64,000 bases of DNA from Rhodoferax sp. (GCF_025354435.1 NZ_JANXMU010000015.1:1-64000); one strand, 5' to 3'. Positions 17,376-26,837 are shown, counted from the first letter of the stretch. A program made the numbers and translations. Notes: generated by a model not told the origin, from the sequence alone.

Positions 17376-17804
17376 ATGAAGATGAATGAAAAGAAAGCGG
17401 AGACGGATATGCCTCTTCGCAACGTAAGAAGCAATATCGTGCAGTCTATACGCGCCTTTCGCGTGCAAGAGCTGCAAGACGCAGCTGTTGGTCTGGGCCA
17501 GCATTTTCTGTATGCGAATCTGGCCAATGCCCAGAGCAAACAGGACGTACTGGACATGATTGCCCAACAATTCACCTTTCCGACCCATTTCGGCAAGAAC
17601 TTTGACGCGCTGTATGACTGCATGACAGACCCTCTGCATAAATCAGGCCCACAGCCTGGTTTCGTGGTGGTGCTGGAGCAAATCCCGGCGCATGCCAAGT
17701 TTGACAAAGAAGCCCGCGAGCAATTGCTGGATATCTTCCGCGAAGCCGCCGACTACTGGGGAGACCGGAAGATACCGTTCCGATGCTTCTATTCTTTTCT
17801 GTAG
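17376..17804 (+). CDS. Barstar-family ribonuclease inhibitor
   Basis: A 142-aa cytoplasmic protein of the barstar family, recognised from FTFPTHFGKNFDALYDCMTD and a C-terminal FREAADYWGDRKIPFRCFYS. Barstar binds the active site of barnase-type RNases and protects the producer before export. The N-terminus is about 50 residues longer than classical barstar (about 90 aa), as in many proteobacterial members. An upstream TTG at 17361 is an alternative start. A perfect 10-bp hairpin begins at the stop codon. Confidence 0.9.
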   Translation: MKMNEKKAETDMPLRNVRSNIVQSIRAFRVQELQDAAVGLGQHFLYANLANAQSKQDVLDMIAQQFTFPTHFGKNFDALYDCMTDPLHKSGPQPGFVVVLEQIPAHAKFDKEAREQLLDIFREAADYWGDRKIPFRCFYSFL

Positions 17805-17838
17805 CCCGTTCTGCACACACCAGCCAAGCAGAACGGGC
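17804..17838 (+). repeat. Perfect hairpin at the barstar stop codon
   Basis: Inverted repeat GCCCGTTCTG / CAGAACGGGC with a 15-nt loop, starting at the last base of the TAG stop. No T-run follows, so it is not a standard terminator. It could stabilise the 3' end of the mRNA or act with Rho. Confidence 0.6.
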
Positions 17839-17991
17839 GAATGAGGCAGGCAGCGATGCCGTCTCAGGCATAGAGTTGACCGAATCCGGCGAGAAAATGC
17901 CCACCGACAAATTGGTGGACGTTTCTCCGTTCGCGCTGCGCATGAGCAGCCCGTTTAATGCCGGTTACTGGCTCGCAGCCGCGTAACTGGG
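17839..17991. other. Unassigned intergenic stretch
   Basis: About 150 bp between the barstar hairpin and a dispersed repeat. Short frames exist on both strands, but none has a ribosome site or a recognisable protein. The 313 bp from barstar to rsmA are otherwise the hairpin, the repeat and a terminator. Confidence 0.4.
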
Positions 17992-18087
17992 CACACCCCC
18001 AGGCTACAGCGCAAGCGCTTTTCGCCACCCCCCTTGCAGGGGGCAACACCAGTAGCCCGGCGGAGCCGGTTCTACGGTATTCTGGAA
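17992..18087. repeat. CCCCCAGGCT dispersed repeat, copy 2
   Basis: Runs from CACACCCCCAGGCTACAGCG through CCCCCTTGCAGGGGGCAA to CGGAGCCGGTTCTACGG. Its core closely matches the copy at 23931-24025. Confidence 0.85.
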
Positions 18088-18090
18088 CTA

Positions 18091-18120
18091 AAAAAGCCCG
18101 TCTTTGACGGGCTTTTTTTA
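18091..18120. terminator. Bidirectional rho-independent terminator
   Basis: Stem AAAAAGCCCGTC / GACGGGCTTTTT with loop TTT and T-runs on both strands. It ends the minus-strand lptD-surA-rsmA unit and any plus-strand transcript from the barnase/barstar side. Confidence 0.85.
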
Positions 18121-18915
18121 TGGGGCCGCGACCGCCAAGGCCAAGGCCAAGGCCACGTACTCGGCCACCGGAACCTCCTCGGCCCGGCGCTGGGTGTCGA
18201 ATACGCCGACGTAGGCTTTCTCGGTCAGCCACTTGCCCAGGGTGTGGCGCATGATCTTGCGGCGCTGGCTGAAGGCCACCTGGACGATTTCGCTCAGCAA
18301 AGCCACCGGCACCGCTGCCGGGTCGACGTGGGGCACCATGCGCACCACCGCGCTATCCACGCGCGGGGGCGGGTCGAATGACTCGGGCGGCACGAAGAGC
18401 ACGTTTTCCATCGCGTAGCGCCATTGCAGCATGACGCTGAGGCGGCCATAGGCGGCGGTGGACGGGCGGGCCACCATCCGGTCGATGACTTCTTTTTGCA
18501 GCATGAAATGCTGGTCTTGCACCACCGCTACCGCGTCCAGCAAATGGAACAGGATGGGCGTGGAGATGTTGTAGGGCAGGTTACCCACCACCCGCAGCTT
18601 CTTCGGAGCAGTTGCTCCTGAATCAGTAGCCGCTTGTGCAAGTGGAAACTGCGTAAAGTCCACTTTTAGTACATCAGATTCCACCACCGTGAGCTGTGGA
18701 TGTTGGCGCAGGCGCACAGCCAGATCGCGGTCCAGCTCGACCACGGTGAGGTGGCCCAGGCGTTCGACCAGGGGCTGCGTCAGGGCGGCCAAGCCCGGAC
18801 CGATTTCGACCATGTGGTCGCCGGGCTGGGGGTTGATGGCATCGACGATGCTGTCAATGATGCCGCGGTCGGCCAAAAAGTGCTGGCCGAAGCGTTTGCG
18901 CGGAATGTGCTTCAC
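18118..18915 (-). CDS. rsmA: 16S rRNA dimethyladenosine transferase
   Basis: A 265-aa methyltransferase (KsgA) that dimethylates A1518 and A1519 of 16S rRNA late in 30S assembly. It starts with the family hallmark RKRFGQHFL and has SAM motif I ([15 protein letters not shown]), ELDRDLA, and the catalytic NLPYNIS. The start codon is GTG, overlapping the surA stop (GTGA), so the two are translationally coupled. It ends against a bidirectional terminator. Confidence 0.95.
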   Translation of the reverse strand: MKHIPRKRFGQHFLADRGIIDSIVDAINPQPGDHMVEIGPGLAALTQPLVERLGHLTVVELDRDLAVRLRQHPQLTVVESDVLKVDFTQFPLAQAATDSGATAPKKLRVVGNLPYNISTPILFHLLDAVAVVQDQHFMLQKEVIDRMVARPSTAAYGRLSVMLQWRYAMENVLFVPPESFDPPPRVDSAVVRMVPHVDPAAVPVALLSEIVQVAFSQRRKIMRHTLGKWLTEKAYVGVFDTQRRAEEVPVAEYVALALALAVAAP

Positions 18916-20297
18916 TGGGGTGGTTCGCGGAATTCGACGTAGGCCCGCGAGCGCACCTGCTCCAGCCAGCGGGCATAGGCCTCGTCCAGCTTTTTCTCGC
19001 GCACAATGCCGCGGGCGATTTCGCGCTGCTCTTTGGGGGTCACGGCCGCCTCGCGACGCTCCAGCAACTGCACCAGGTGCACACCAAAGCGCGACACCAG
19101 CGGGTCGGCGATCTGGCCGGGTGCCAGCTTGTCCAGGGTTTCTTCAAATTCGGGCACGAACTGGCCGGGGCTGGACCAGCCCAGGTCGCCACCTTGGGGT
19201 GCACTGCTGTCGGCCGAGCTTTCCTTAGCCAACTGGGCAAAGTCGGCTTGGCCGCTCTGGATGCGGCGCTTGAAGTCGTTCAAACGTTCGACGGCAGCAG
19301 CTTCGGTCAGGCGCGGGCCGGTGCGCAGCAGGATATGGCGCGCATGCTGCTGGGTCACGGTGGTAGCCATGCCACCCTGGCGTTTGTCCAGCACTTTCAA
19401 AATGTGGAAACCGGCACCCGAACGTACTACGGCGCTGATGCCACCCGTCTCCAGGCCGCGGGTAGCCTGCACAAAGATGTCGGGGTAGCGGTCGGCTGGA
19501 TGCATGCCCATGGCACCGCCACGGGCATGGTCAGGCGCATCCGAGGCGGTGCGGGCCAAAGTCGCAAAGTCGGTGCCGGCGACCGCCTGGGCACGCAGGC
19601 CCTCGGCCTTGGCTTGCAGGGTGGCGACTTGCTCGGGGCTGGCGTTTTCCGGCACGGCAACCAGCACCATGGCCAGGTTCAACTCCAGAGCGCTGGGGTC
19701 GGTATTGGCCTGCTGGTCGCGCAGGTACTGGTCTACTTCGGAATCGCTGATGCGCTGGCGGGCGTCGATTTCGCGGTCGCGCAAGCGGTTCAGGATGAGC
19801 TGGTTGCGCAACTCTTCGCGGAACTGGGTGGGCACCATGCCGTCTTGCACCATCCGGCGGCGCAGCTCGGGCACGTCCAGCTGGTTTTGCCGGGCCACGT
19901 TCAGCTCGGCTGCATCCACGGTGACATCGTCAATCTTCAAACCGGTCTCGGCCGCCAGCTGCAGCTGGGCTTTTTCCAGAATCAAGCGGTCCAGCACCTG
20001 GCGCACCACCACGGCTTGGTCGGCTTCCGCAGCCGGTGTGCCCTGCTGGTTCATTTGCTGTAGGGTACGGATGACGCGGGCACGCACTTCGTTGTTGGTG
20101 ATCGGCTCGGAATTGACCACGGCGACGATGTAGTCCGCCTGGCGCTGTGCATCCGAGGTGCGGACGGGGATATTGCCCGTTAACCCGGTGCCGGCGCCAG
20201 ACGAAGGGCGCAGGCCCTGGGCAGACGCGGAGAAGGTGGTCAAGGCCGCCACTGCCGCCAAGCCCAGCAGCGTCATGCGAAAAATGCGATTGCTCAT
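18912..20297 (-). CDS. surA: Periplasmic chaperone and peptidyl-prolyl isomerase SurA
   Basis: A 461-aa periplasmic chaperone for outer-membrane proteins. A signal peptide ([20 protein letters not shown]) is followed by the SurA N domain ([20 protein letters not shown]) and two parvulin domains, near [19 protein letters not shown] and [20 protein letters not shown]. The ATG at 20297 places the signal peptide at the N-terminus; the frame upstream is open but adds 26 unlikely residues. It lies between lptD and rsmA, the classical order, 34 nt after lptD. Confidence 0.95.
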   Translation of the reverse strand: MSNRIFRMTLLGLAAVAALTTFSASAQGLRPSSGAGTGLTGNIPVRTSDAQRQADYIVAVVNSEPITNNEVRARVIRTLQQMNQQGTPAAEADQAVVVRQVLDRLILEKAQLQLAAETGLKIDDVTVDAAELNVARQNQLDVPELRRRMVQDGMVPTQFREELRNQLILNRLRDREIDARQRISDSEVDQYLRDQQANTDPSALELNLAMVLVAVPENASPEQVATLQAKAEGLRAQAVAGTDFATLARTASDAPDHARGGAMGMHPADRYPDIFVQATRGLETGGISAVVRSGAGFHILKVLDKRQGGMATTVTQQHARHILLRTGPRLTEAAAVERLNDFKRRIQSGQADFAQLAKESSADSSAPQGGDLGWSSPGQFVPEFEETLDKLAPGQIADPLVSRFGVHLVQLLERREAAVTPKEQREIARGIVREKKLDEAYARWLEQVRSRAYVEFREPPQ

Positions 20298-20331
20298 TGT
20301 ACAGATAGGGGAAAAAGAGGGGTCGTAAAGG

Positions 20332-22737
20332 CTAGTCGTACTGGCTAAAGCGGCTAGGGGTGGTGGTCTGCTCACGCAGGTACTGGTAGCGGGGAATGTT
20401 TTCTTTCAGAACCGACAGGGGGTTGGTGCCCACACCCAAACGGGTGAAGCCGACAAACTCCAGCTGGAACGAAATCTTCTGGTTGGCGGTGGTGGTGGTG
20501 CCGGTTTGCGTGCGGTCCAGCACGATGCGGCCCAGCCAGCAACCCGCATCATATTCAAAGCCCACCACGCCATCGACCAGCTTGCGGTCGTACATGCTGT
20601 AGTTCAGGCGACCCACGCTGTACCAGCGGCCTGCGCCCTGGCCTTGTCCGGCACCCAGGTCCTGGCCTTTGTCGCCCCACAGGGCGCTCAGCGGCCATTG
20701 CCAGCCAATGTCGATCTGCTCGCTGCCGTCGGTTGCCGTGGCGCTGGAGTTGCGCTGGTAGCGGTAGGCGGCACTGATCACGCGGTAGTTGCCGGGGTTC
20801 CAGCGTCCACCGACGCTGGAGCGCGCGGAGCGACCGGTGTCCGGGTTGTACTGCACCGTGGTGTCAAAGGTCCAGCGCGGGTCCCAGTTCAGTTGCGCGC
20901 CGACCAGGAAGTCGCTCAGGCGGTCGGTGCTGGGCGTGCCGCCGGGCAAGGTGACGTTCTGGTCTTTGAAGCGCAGGCGCTGGGCCACGCCGAACTGGGC
21001 CAGCTGGGCACCGGTCGCGGGTTCCAGGAAGCGCGTGGTCAGACCCAGCGTCAGCAGGTTGTTGTCAGAGATACGGTCGTTGCCACCGAAGGCGTTTTCG
21101 GTGAAGACGGTGGCAAAGTTGAAGTCGTTCAGCGCCGAATCGTAGTTGGGCAGCAGGCTTTGGTTGCGGTACGGCGTGTTCACGTAGAAAGCGCGCGGCT
21201 CCAGCGTTTGGCGCAGCGCCTTGCCCCAAAAACTGGCATCGCGCTCAAAAACCAGCCCGGTGTCCAGGCTGAAGGTGGGCACGGTGCGGTCGGCGGTGGT
21301 GGCCCCATTGGTCAGCGGCGCATCAAATTCGTAGCGGGTGGCGTGCAACTGCACCTTGGGGGTGATAAACCAGCCCGGGGCTACCCAGGGGCGGCTGATC
21401 TGGCCCAGGGCAAAACTGCGCTTGGCATTGGGCTGCTTGGTCAGGTTGCGGTCGGCCGAGAACTGGGTGTAGTCGCCGTCCAGCGACGCATCGAATCCGC
21501 CGGGCAGGTCGTAACGGGCATAGCGCCCGGTGATCTGGGGCAGGCGGTCGTACGGTGGCACGATGGGCGCAGTCACGTCTTGCAGCGTCTGCCATTTCAG
21601 CGTCCGCACGCTGGCCGAGAAGTTGCCACGCCCCCAAGACACGGTGGCATCACTGGCCAGCAGGCGCTGGGTCAACGAGGTGGTGGCCCGGCCAAAATCG
21701 CTCCAGTAGTTGTCGTCGCTGACCCGGTTCAGGTTCAGATTCAGGCCGACCCCGCCAATGCCCGAAATCCCGGCCTGAACCGTGCCGGAATGCAGCAGCG
21801 CATAGCTCCAGCGCGAACGGTCGCGCAACGAGTCGCTAGGCATGTAATTGGTGCGCAGCGTACCCTTGTACTCGGGCTCCAGGTAACGAAACTCGCCACC
21901 CAGGTCGACACCGCGCTTGCTCATCACCGTGGGGAAGAACGTGGCATCCCGGTTGGGCGCAATGTTCCAGTAGTAGGGAACCGTCAGCTCCACGCCGTTG
22001 ATATTGTCCAGCCCGATGGTGGGCGGCAAATAGCCGGACTTGCGCTTGTCGGACAGCGGGAAATCCATGGTCGGGAAGGCCAGGATCGGCACATCCTGGA
22101 AGCGCAGTACCGCCCCCTCGGCCGTACCGATTTCTTCTTCGGTATCGATGCTGATGGTGGTGGCGCGCAGCATCCAGGCCGGCAGCCAGCTCGGGCCGGG
22201 TTGGCGGCGGCAGGTGCTGTAGGTGGCGTTGTGCAACACCACGCGGCTGTCGTCCACAAAGTCGGCCCGGTCGGCCTGGCCAAAAGCGCCGTTTTTCAAG
22301 AACTGGTAGCGTGGTTCGCTGAAGAAGCCTTCGAAGGCATCCACTTTGAGCTCCAGCGCCGGGCCTTCGTAGATATTGCCCGCGCGGTTGATGTGCACAT
22401 TGCCCCGCGCCTTGACCAGATCGTCCGGCTGGTAGTACTCCACGCGGTCGGCCTGCAGCACCATGTCGCCCTTGCGCATCATGGCGTTGCCTTCGATGAC
22501 GGTGTCCAGATCCGGACGGCCCAGGGTGTGGTCACCCGAGAAAAAGGTCGGCATCTGCTCGCGCATGGCCAGCGGAATCTGCTCTTGTAGCAAGGCGCTA
22601 GGTTGCAGGACCAGCGGCGTGTCGGCTTCTTCGGCGTGCAAAGCCAGCGGCAGCAGAGCCATCGCGACAAAAGCCACAGGCGTGAGCGCAAAGCGACGGC
22701 GGGTACTGCGCTGGGTTTCAGGCATCAGGGCAGGCAT
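20332..22737 (-). CDS. lptD: LPS assembly outer-membrane protein LptD
   Basis: An 801-aa outer-membrane beta-barrel that, with LptE, inserts lipopolysaccharide in the outer leaflet. A signal peptide (VAFVAMALLPLALHAEEA) precedes the OstA/LptA-like domain (GDMVLQADRVEYYQPDDLVK) and a long barrel ending FQLEFVGFTRLGVGTNPL. The conserved N-terminal region of the barrel is present (GYLPPTIGLDNINGVELTVP). It heads the lptD-surA-rsmA operon and is divergent from amgK. Confidence 0.94.
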   Translation of the reverse strand: MPALMPETQRSTRRRFALTPVAFVAMALLPLALHAEEADTPLVLQPSALLQEQIPLAMREQMPTFFSGDHTLGRPDLDTVIEGNAMMRKGDMVLQADRVEYYQPDDLVKARGNVHINRAGNIYEGPALELKVDAFEGFFSEPRYQFLKNGAFGQADRADFVDDSRVVLHNATYSTCRRQPGPSWLPAWMLRATTISIDTEEEIGTAEGAVLRFQDVPILAFPTMDFPLSDKRKSGYLPPTIGLDNINGVELTVPYYWNIAPNRDATFFPTVMSKRGVDLGGEFRYLEPEYKGTLRTNYMPSDSLRDRSRWSYALLHSGTVQAGISGIGGVGLNLNLNRVSDDNYWSDFGRATTSLTQRLLASDATVSWGRGNFSASVRTLKWQTLQDVTAPIVPPYDRLPQITGRYARYDLPGGFDASLDGDYTQFSADRNLTKQPNAKRSFALGQISRPWVAPGWFITPKVQLHATRYEFDAPLTNGATTADRTVPTFSLDTGLVFERDASFWGKALRQTLEPRAFYVNTPYRNQSLLPNYDSALNDFNFATVFTENAFGGNDRISDNNLLTLGLTTRFLEPATGAQLAQFGVAQRLRFKDQNVTLPGGTPSTDRLSDFLVGAQLNWDPRWTFDTTVQYNPDTGRSARSSVGGRWNPGNYRVISAAYRYQRNSSATATDGSEQIDIGWQWPLSALWGDKGQDLGAGQGQGAGRWYSVGRLNYSMYDRKLVDGVVGFEYDAGCWLGRIVLDRTQTGTTTTANQKISFQLEFVGFTRLGVGTNPLSVLKENIPRYQYLREQTTTPSRFSQYD

Positions 22738-22832
22738 CTTTGGAAGGTGGTGGGTCGAACAGAGGCAGTATTCACAGCGGCAAGCAAGTGATCCAGTTCA
22801 CAGATAAGCCGGATTTGTAGAATGGATTATCC

Positions 22833-23921
22833 ATGAGCCCTACCTCCCCCCCGCCGTCGACGGCAACTTCTTCCCCATCCACCCCTATCGTCTGGGCCGA
22901 TGCCCCGCGTGCGGCGGCCTTCCACACTTGGCTCAACGCGATCGCCGCGCCCCACCATCTGCACGTTGACAGCCTGCAACTAGCCGCAGCCGATGCCGGT
23001 TTTCGCCGCTATTTCCGGCTGGCATCCGACACCGGCAGCTGCATCGTGATGGATGCCCCGCCCGACAAAGAGAACTGCGAAGCCTTCGCCCGCATCGCCG
23101 CCCTGATGGCCCAGGCCGGGCTGCGCGTACCCGAAGTGCTGGCCTGGGACGTGCACCAAGGCTTCATGCTGCTCACCGACCTGGGCACGCAGACCATGCT
23201 GGAGCTGCTGCAAAGCGACACGCCCCCCGCCCCTACACCCCTGTTCCACCAGGCGGTAGACACGCTGATCACCCTGCAATTGGCCTCTCAGCCTGGCGTG
23301 TTACCCGCCTATGACGCGGCCACGCTGCAGCGCGAGCTGGCCCTGTTCCCCGACTGGTACATCGCCCAGCACCGCGGCATCACCCTGAACGCCACCCAGC
23401 GCGCCACGCTGGACAGCGTGTTCGCCCAGATCGTGGCCAACAATTTAGAAGCCGCCAGCGTCTACGTGCACCGCGACTTCATGCCGCGCAACCTGATGGT
23501 GGGCTCTGAAAAATTGGGCGTGCTGGATTTCCAGGATGCCCTGTACGGCCCCATCACCTACGACATCGCCTGCCTGCTGCGCGACGCCTTCCACAGCTGG
23601 GAAGAAGACTTCGTGCTGGACATCACCATCCGCTACTGGGAGCGCGCCCGCAAGGCCGGGCTACCGGTGGGCGACGACTTTGGCGCGTTCTACCGCAGCG
23701 TGGAATGGATGGGCCTGCAGCGCCACCTGAAAGTGGCCGGCATCTTCGCCCGCCTGACCCTGCGCGACGGCAAACCCAAGTACCTGGCCGACACACCCCG
23801 TTTCATCACTTACATCCGCGCCACCGCCGGTCGCTACCGCGAGCTGACACCGCTGCTGCGCCTGATCGACAAGGTCGAAGGCACCCAGGCGGCCACCGGT
23901 TTCGCTTACGGTCGCATGTAA
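22833..23921 (+). CDS. amgK: N-acetylmuramate/N-acetylglucosamine anomeric kinase
   Basis: A 362-aa aminoglycoside-phosphotransferase-fold kinase. Kinase motifs are VYVHRDFMPRNLMVG (catalytic loop) and VLDFQDALYGPITYDIACLL (metal-binding Asp). Divergence from lptD is the usual AmgK setting. AmgK phosphorylates MurNAc and GlcNAc at C1, supplying MurU in the peptidoglycan salvage route. In many relatives amgK and murU are adjacent; here murU is at 11394. Two dispersed repeats follow the gene. Confidence 0.85.
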   Translation: MSPTSPPPSTATSSPSTPIVWADAPRAAAFHTWLNAIAAPHHLHVDSLQLAAADAGFRRYFRLASDTGSCIVMDAPPDKENCEAFARIAALMAQAGLRVPEVLAWDVHQGFMLLTDLGTQTMLELLQSDTPPAPTPLFHQAVDTLITLQLASQPGVLPAYDAATLQRELALFPDWYIAQHRGITLNATQRATLDSVFAQIVANNLEAASVYVHRDFMPRNLMVGSEKLGVLDFQDALYGPITYDIACLLRDAFHSWEEDFVLDITIRYWERARKAGLPVGDDFGAFYRSVEWMGLQRHLKVAGIFARLTLRDGKPKYLADTPRFITYIRATAGRYRELTPLLRLIDKVEGTQAATGFAYGRM

Positions 23922-23930
23922 AGTGATGTG

Positions 23931-24025
23931 GCACACCCCCAGGCTACAGCGCTGCGCGTCTTTCGCCACCCCCCTTGCAGGGGGCGATGCCAGTGGCCCG
24001 GCAAAGCCGGTTCCACGGCATCCTT
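23931..24025. repeat. CCCCCAGGCT dispersed repeat, copy 3
   Basis: Runs from CACACCCCCAGGCTACAGCG through CCCCCTTGCAGGGGGCGA to GCAAAGCCGGTTCCACGG, just after amgK. Confidence 0.85.
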
Positions 24026-24080
24026 GAGGGCGTGCGTTCTGACTAAAGCTTGAAGGTGATTAGTTAGAATTTTTAAGAAA

Positions 24081-24133
24081 AATCGGCTGTTTGTGCTGAT
24101 CCCTCTTGCACAAGCGGCTATATAAACAATAGC
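24081..24133. repeat. Dispersed TAGC repeat, copy 5 (degenerate)
   Basis: Starts AATCGGCTGTTTGTGCTGAT and ends CACAAGCGGCTATATAAACA. It fills the space immediately upstream of the rsmE start, so it probably forms part of that gene's leader. Confidence 0.5.
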
Positions 24134-24144
24134 AATTGACCTCC

Positions 24145-24846
24145 ATGCCCCGTTTCTACTGTCCCGCCCCTCTGGCCACCGGGGCCTCGCTGGACCTGCC
24201 CGCCGGGCCCGCCCGCCATGTGCAGGTGCTGCGCATGCAGCCCGGCCAGACCATCACCCTGTTCAACGGCCAAGGCGGCGAGTTTGAAGCCACGATCGAG
24301 CGCATGAGCCGCAGCGACGTGGCCGTGGTGGTGGGCACGCACGACCCGGTTGAGCGCGAAGCCGCCCGCGCCGTGCACCTGGTACTGGGCATGCCGGCCA
24401 ACGACCGCATGGACTGGCTGGTGGAAAAAGCCGCCGAGCTGGGCGTGGCCAGCATCCAGCCCCTGGTCACCGAGCGCAGCGTGCTGCGCCTAACCGGCGA
24501 ACGGGCCGATAAAAAGCGCGCCCACTGGCATGCCGTTGGTGTGGCCGCCTGCGAACAATCGGGCCGCAACCGCGTGCCCGAGGTGCATGCGGTGCGCAGC
24601 TTTGGCGACTGGGTGGCCAGCGCCGATGGGGGTTTTCTGCTATCGCTCAGAACTGGCAGCCAGCCCATGCTTGCAGCCCTCTCCCCCAGCGGCCCCATCC
24701 ATTTCCTCAGCGGCCCCGAGGGTGGCCTGAGCCCCTCGGAAGAAGATGCAGCTATCGCCCGCGGCTACCGCCCGGTCACCCTGGCCAACCGCGTGCTGCG
24801 GTCTGAAACCGCACCGCTGGCCGCACTGGCCCAACTCCAGTTCTGA
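24145..24846 (+). CDS. rsmE: 16S rRNA m3U1498 methyltransferase
   Basis: A 233-aa SPOUT methyltransferase for U1498 of 16S rRNA. It has an N-terminal PUA-like domain (MPRFYCPAPLATG, HVQVLRMQPGQTITLFNGQG) and a C-terminal knotted SAM site (FLSGPEGGLSPSEEDAA, LANRVLRSETAPLAAL). The ATG at 24145 gives the family N-terminus; a TTG three codons upstream is less likely. Only 2 nt separate it from the kleisin gene, so it is probably the first gene of the condensin transcript. Confidence 0.93.
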   Translation: MPRFYCPAPLATGASLDLPAGPARHVQVLRMQPGQTITLFNGQGGEFEATIERMSRSDVAVVVGTHDPVEREAARAVHLVLGMPANDRMDWLVEKAAELGVASIQPLVTERSVLRLTGERADKKRAHWHAVGVAACEQSGRNRVPEVHAVRSFGDWVASADGGFLLSLRTGSQPMLAALSPSGPIHFLSGPEGGLSPSEEDAAIARGYRPVTLANRVLRSETAPLAALAQLQF

Positions 24847-24848
24847 CG

Positions 24849-26168
24849 ATGGAAGAATTAACACCCTCCGACAGCGACACCACGCTGTCGGATTACTTTC
24901 GCGACGCTGACTTTTCCAGTGAATCGGTGTTGGCCTGGCGCATCGACCAGCATGGCGGCCTGGTGGACGCGCTGCGTGGCCTGTTCCACGGCCCGGCCGG
25001 GCTGGTTCGGCTGCGGCTGTTCGTCTTCATGGGCCTGCTGGGCCAGAGCGAAGCCAATCTGAACCGCGACCAGATCAACGAACTGTTCCACGCCGTGCGC
25101 CCCGAAGCCCTGGACACGGTGTTCAAGCGCTTTCGCGACACCGGCCTGCTGCTGTGGGACGAAACCCAGCGCCGCACCAGCCTCACGCCGCTGGCGCAGC
25201 AGCTATCCGGCGTGCTGGGCATCTTCCACACCGCGCCGCTGGGGGCCGATGGCGATGGTGACCTGGCCAGCCTGCTCAGCCAGGTGGTGGGTGCCGACCA
25301 GCTCGGCACCCTGGATGCCGCCCAGGTGCAGATGCTGCAAGCCCAGCTGGGCCGCCTGCACGCCGAATTTGAAGATGCCATCGCCAGCGGTTCCGAATTC
25401 CGCCTGCGCGAAGCCCGCACCCGCTACGACCGGGCGGCCCGCCTGATCGACAAGGCCAGCACCGCCATTGCCACCATCATCGGCAACGCCCACGGCCACG
25501 TGGCCATGGAGCGCGCCGCCCGCGCCCTGGGCCAGGCCCAAAGCCGCCTCTTGGCCATGGCCAGCCAGTTCAACCGCGCGCTGCAGCAGGTAGACCGCCA
25601 GCGCGTGACGCTGGGTACCACCGGCATCACCAGCACCGACGTGAAACGCTGGCTGCAAACCCTGGCCGCGCCAGAACACCTGCTGCAAGACGCGCTGGCC
25701 CACCCCGTCGTCCCCGTAATGCTGTCCCCCCATGAATTGCTCGATGTGACCGAAGCCGAATTTGAACGCGACCGCCCCACGCTGGGCCTGCCCGATGCCC
25801 TGCCGCTGTCGCAAGCCGCGCCGCTGGGCGAACTCAGCGCCGTGGCCCTGCCGCAGGCGCTGGCCGATCTGTCGGATCTGCTGGCGGCCTGGCACGCCAG
25901 CGAACCCGTGCCCCGCCGCGCCGTCGATGCGCTGCTGGGCGACATACCTGTCGATGCCGAATACGCCCACGTGGCCTACAAAGCCCAGCTCCTGCCGCTG
26001 CTGGGCGATGCCCAGGCCTGCCAACTGCCGGGTGCCACTGGCGACCTGGCCCGCCAGCCCTGGCGCGTCGAATGGAGTACCGACTTCCTGACGCTGGACC
26101 ACCCTACGCTGGCCGGTGTCAGCGCCGGGCAACTACACCCTGTTGAATCCACCGAAAAAAGCGAGTAA
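24849..26168 (+). CDS. MukF/MksF/JetA-like kleisin subunit of a condensin-type complex
   Basis: A 439-aa, mainly helical protein. Assignment rests on position as first of three genes ahead of a MukE/MksE-like protein and an SMC ATPase, on length, and on architecture: an N-terminal winged-helix-like region (RLRLFVFMGLLGQSEANLNR) and a helical middle (about residues 150-260) rich in Gln/Arg/Ala. It would bridge the SMC heads and recruit the KITE subunit. I see no enzymatic motif. Sequence alone does not separate Mks from Wadjet JetA. Confidence 0.6.
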   Translation: MEELTPSDSDTTLSDYFRDADFSSESVLAWRIDQHGGLVDALRGLFHGPAGLVRLRLFVFMGLLGQSEANLNRDQINELFHAVRPEALDTVFKRFRDTGLLLWDETQRRTSLTPLAQQLSGVLGIFHTAPLGADGDGDLASLLSQVVGADQLGTLDAAQVQMLQAQLGRLHAEFEDAIASGSEFRLREARTRYDRAARLIDKASTAIATIIGNAHGHVAMERAARALGQAQSRLLAMASQFNRALQQVDRQRVTLGTTGITSTDVKRWLQTLAAPEHLLQDALAHPVVPVMLSPHELLDVTEAEFERDRPTLGLPDALPLSQAAPLGELSAVALPQALADLSDLLAAWHASEPVPRRAVDALLGDIPVDAEYAHVAYKAQLLPLLGDAQACQLPGATGDLARQPWRVEWSTDFLTLDHPTLAGVSAGQLHPVESTEKSE

Positions 26169-26171
26169 GCC

Positions 26172-26837
26172 ATGGACGAAGCCGCCCTGTTAGTCGCCGA
26201 ACTGCTGGCCCGCCGCAGCCTGCCACGCACCCACGCCCGGGTGCGCCGCGCCCTGGTCAACGCCGAATTGTTCACCCAGGTCGAACAGCGCCTGGCCGAC
26301 ATTGGCCTGCGCTGGATGGACAACATCTACGCCGACCACGTCAGCTTGGCCCTGCTGCCCGCCGCCCAGACCCAGGTGATGGGCGAGGCCGGGGTCAACG
26401 CCAACAACAACCTGGAGCTGCCGCGCGACGGTGTGGCTCTGCTGGTGGTGCTGTGGGCGCTGATCATCCTGCCCAAGCGCGAGCGTCAGACCAGCCGCGC
26501 CCCGGTGGCCGAGCCGCAAAACGAAATGTTCGCCAGCAGCAAACCCCTGCCCGCCGTGCGCGACGTGAGCCCGGTGCTGTCGTACAAGGCCCTGCTGGAG
26601 GACTACGGCCCGCAGCTCGGCAAAAAAACCCGTCTCGACGGCAACCTCAAGCTGCTGGAGCGCCACGGCTTCATCTTGCGCCGCCAGGACGATATCGCCG
26701 AGGGCCCGCTGCTCGACGTACTGCTGGACTACGACATCCTGGCCCCGCGCATCCTCGACGGAGCCTTGGCCGAGGTGCTGGCACGCGAACAAGCCGCCCG
26801 TGCCGCCGAAGCCGCGAACGCCGCCAGTGCGGCCTGA
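26172..26837 (+). CDS. MukE/MksE/JetB-like KITE subunit (DUF4194-like)
   Basis: A 221-aa protein starting 3 nt after the kleisin stop. Two winged-helix-like halves are suggested by an N-terminal helical region ending ALLVVLWALIILPKRERQTS and a second half with YKALLEDYGPQLGKKTRLDG, then LKLLERHGFILRRQDDI, a typical wHTH layout. Size, position and the Leu-rich 'ALL-x-LWALIILPKR' segment fit the MksE/JetB group. It would bind the kleisin and DNA in the complex. The tail is Ala-rich. A dispersed repeat separates it from the SMC gene. Confidence 0.7.
   Translation: MDEAALLVAELLARRSLPRTHARVRRALVNAELFTQVEQRLADIGLRWMDNIYADHVSLALLPAAQTQVMGEAGVNANNNLELPRDGVALLVVLWALIILPKRERQTSRAPVAEPQNEMFASSKPLPAVRDVSPVLSYKALLEDYGPQLGKKTRLDGNLKLLERHGFILRRQDDIAEGPLLDVLLDYDILAPRILDGALAEVLAREQAARAAEAANAASAA

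Noticed and set aside
17783-17986. 67-codon frame after barstar
   Set aside because: It overlaps the barstar 3' end and the stop-codon hairpin, has no ribosome site, and matches nothing I know.
20506-22590. Long open frame antisense to lptD (694 codons), and similar long frames antisense at 53566-55680, 57230-59146 and 59926-61449
   Set aside because: GC-rich codon third positions on the real gene keep the opposite strand open. The translations are low-complexity and match no family, while the sense genes are certain.
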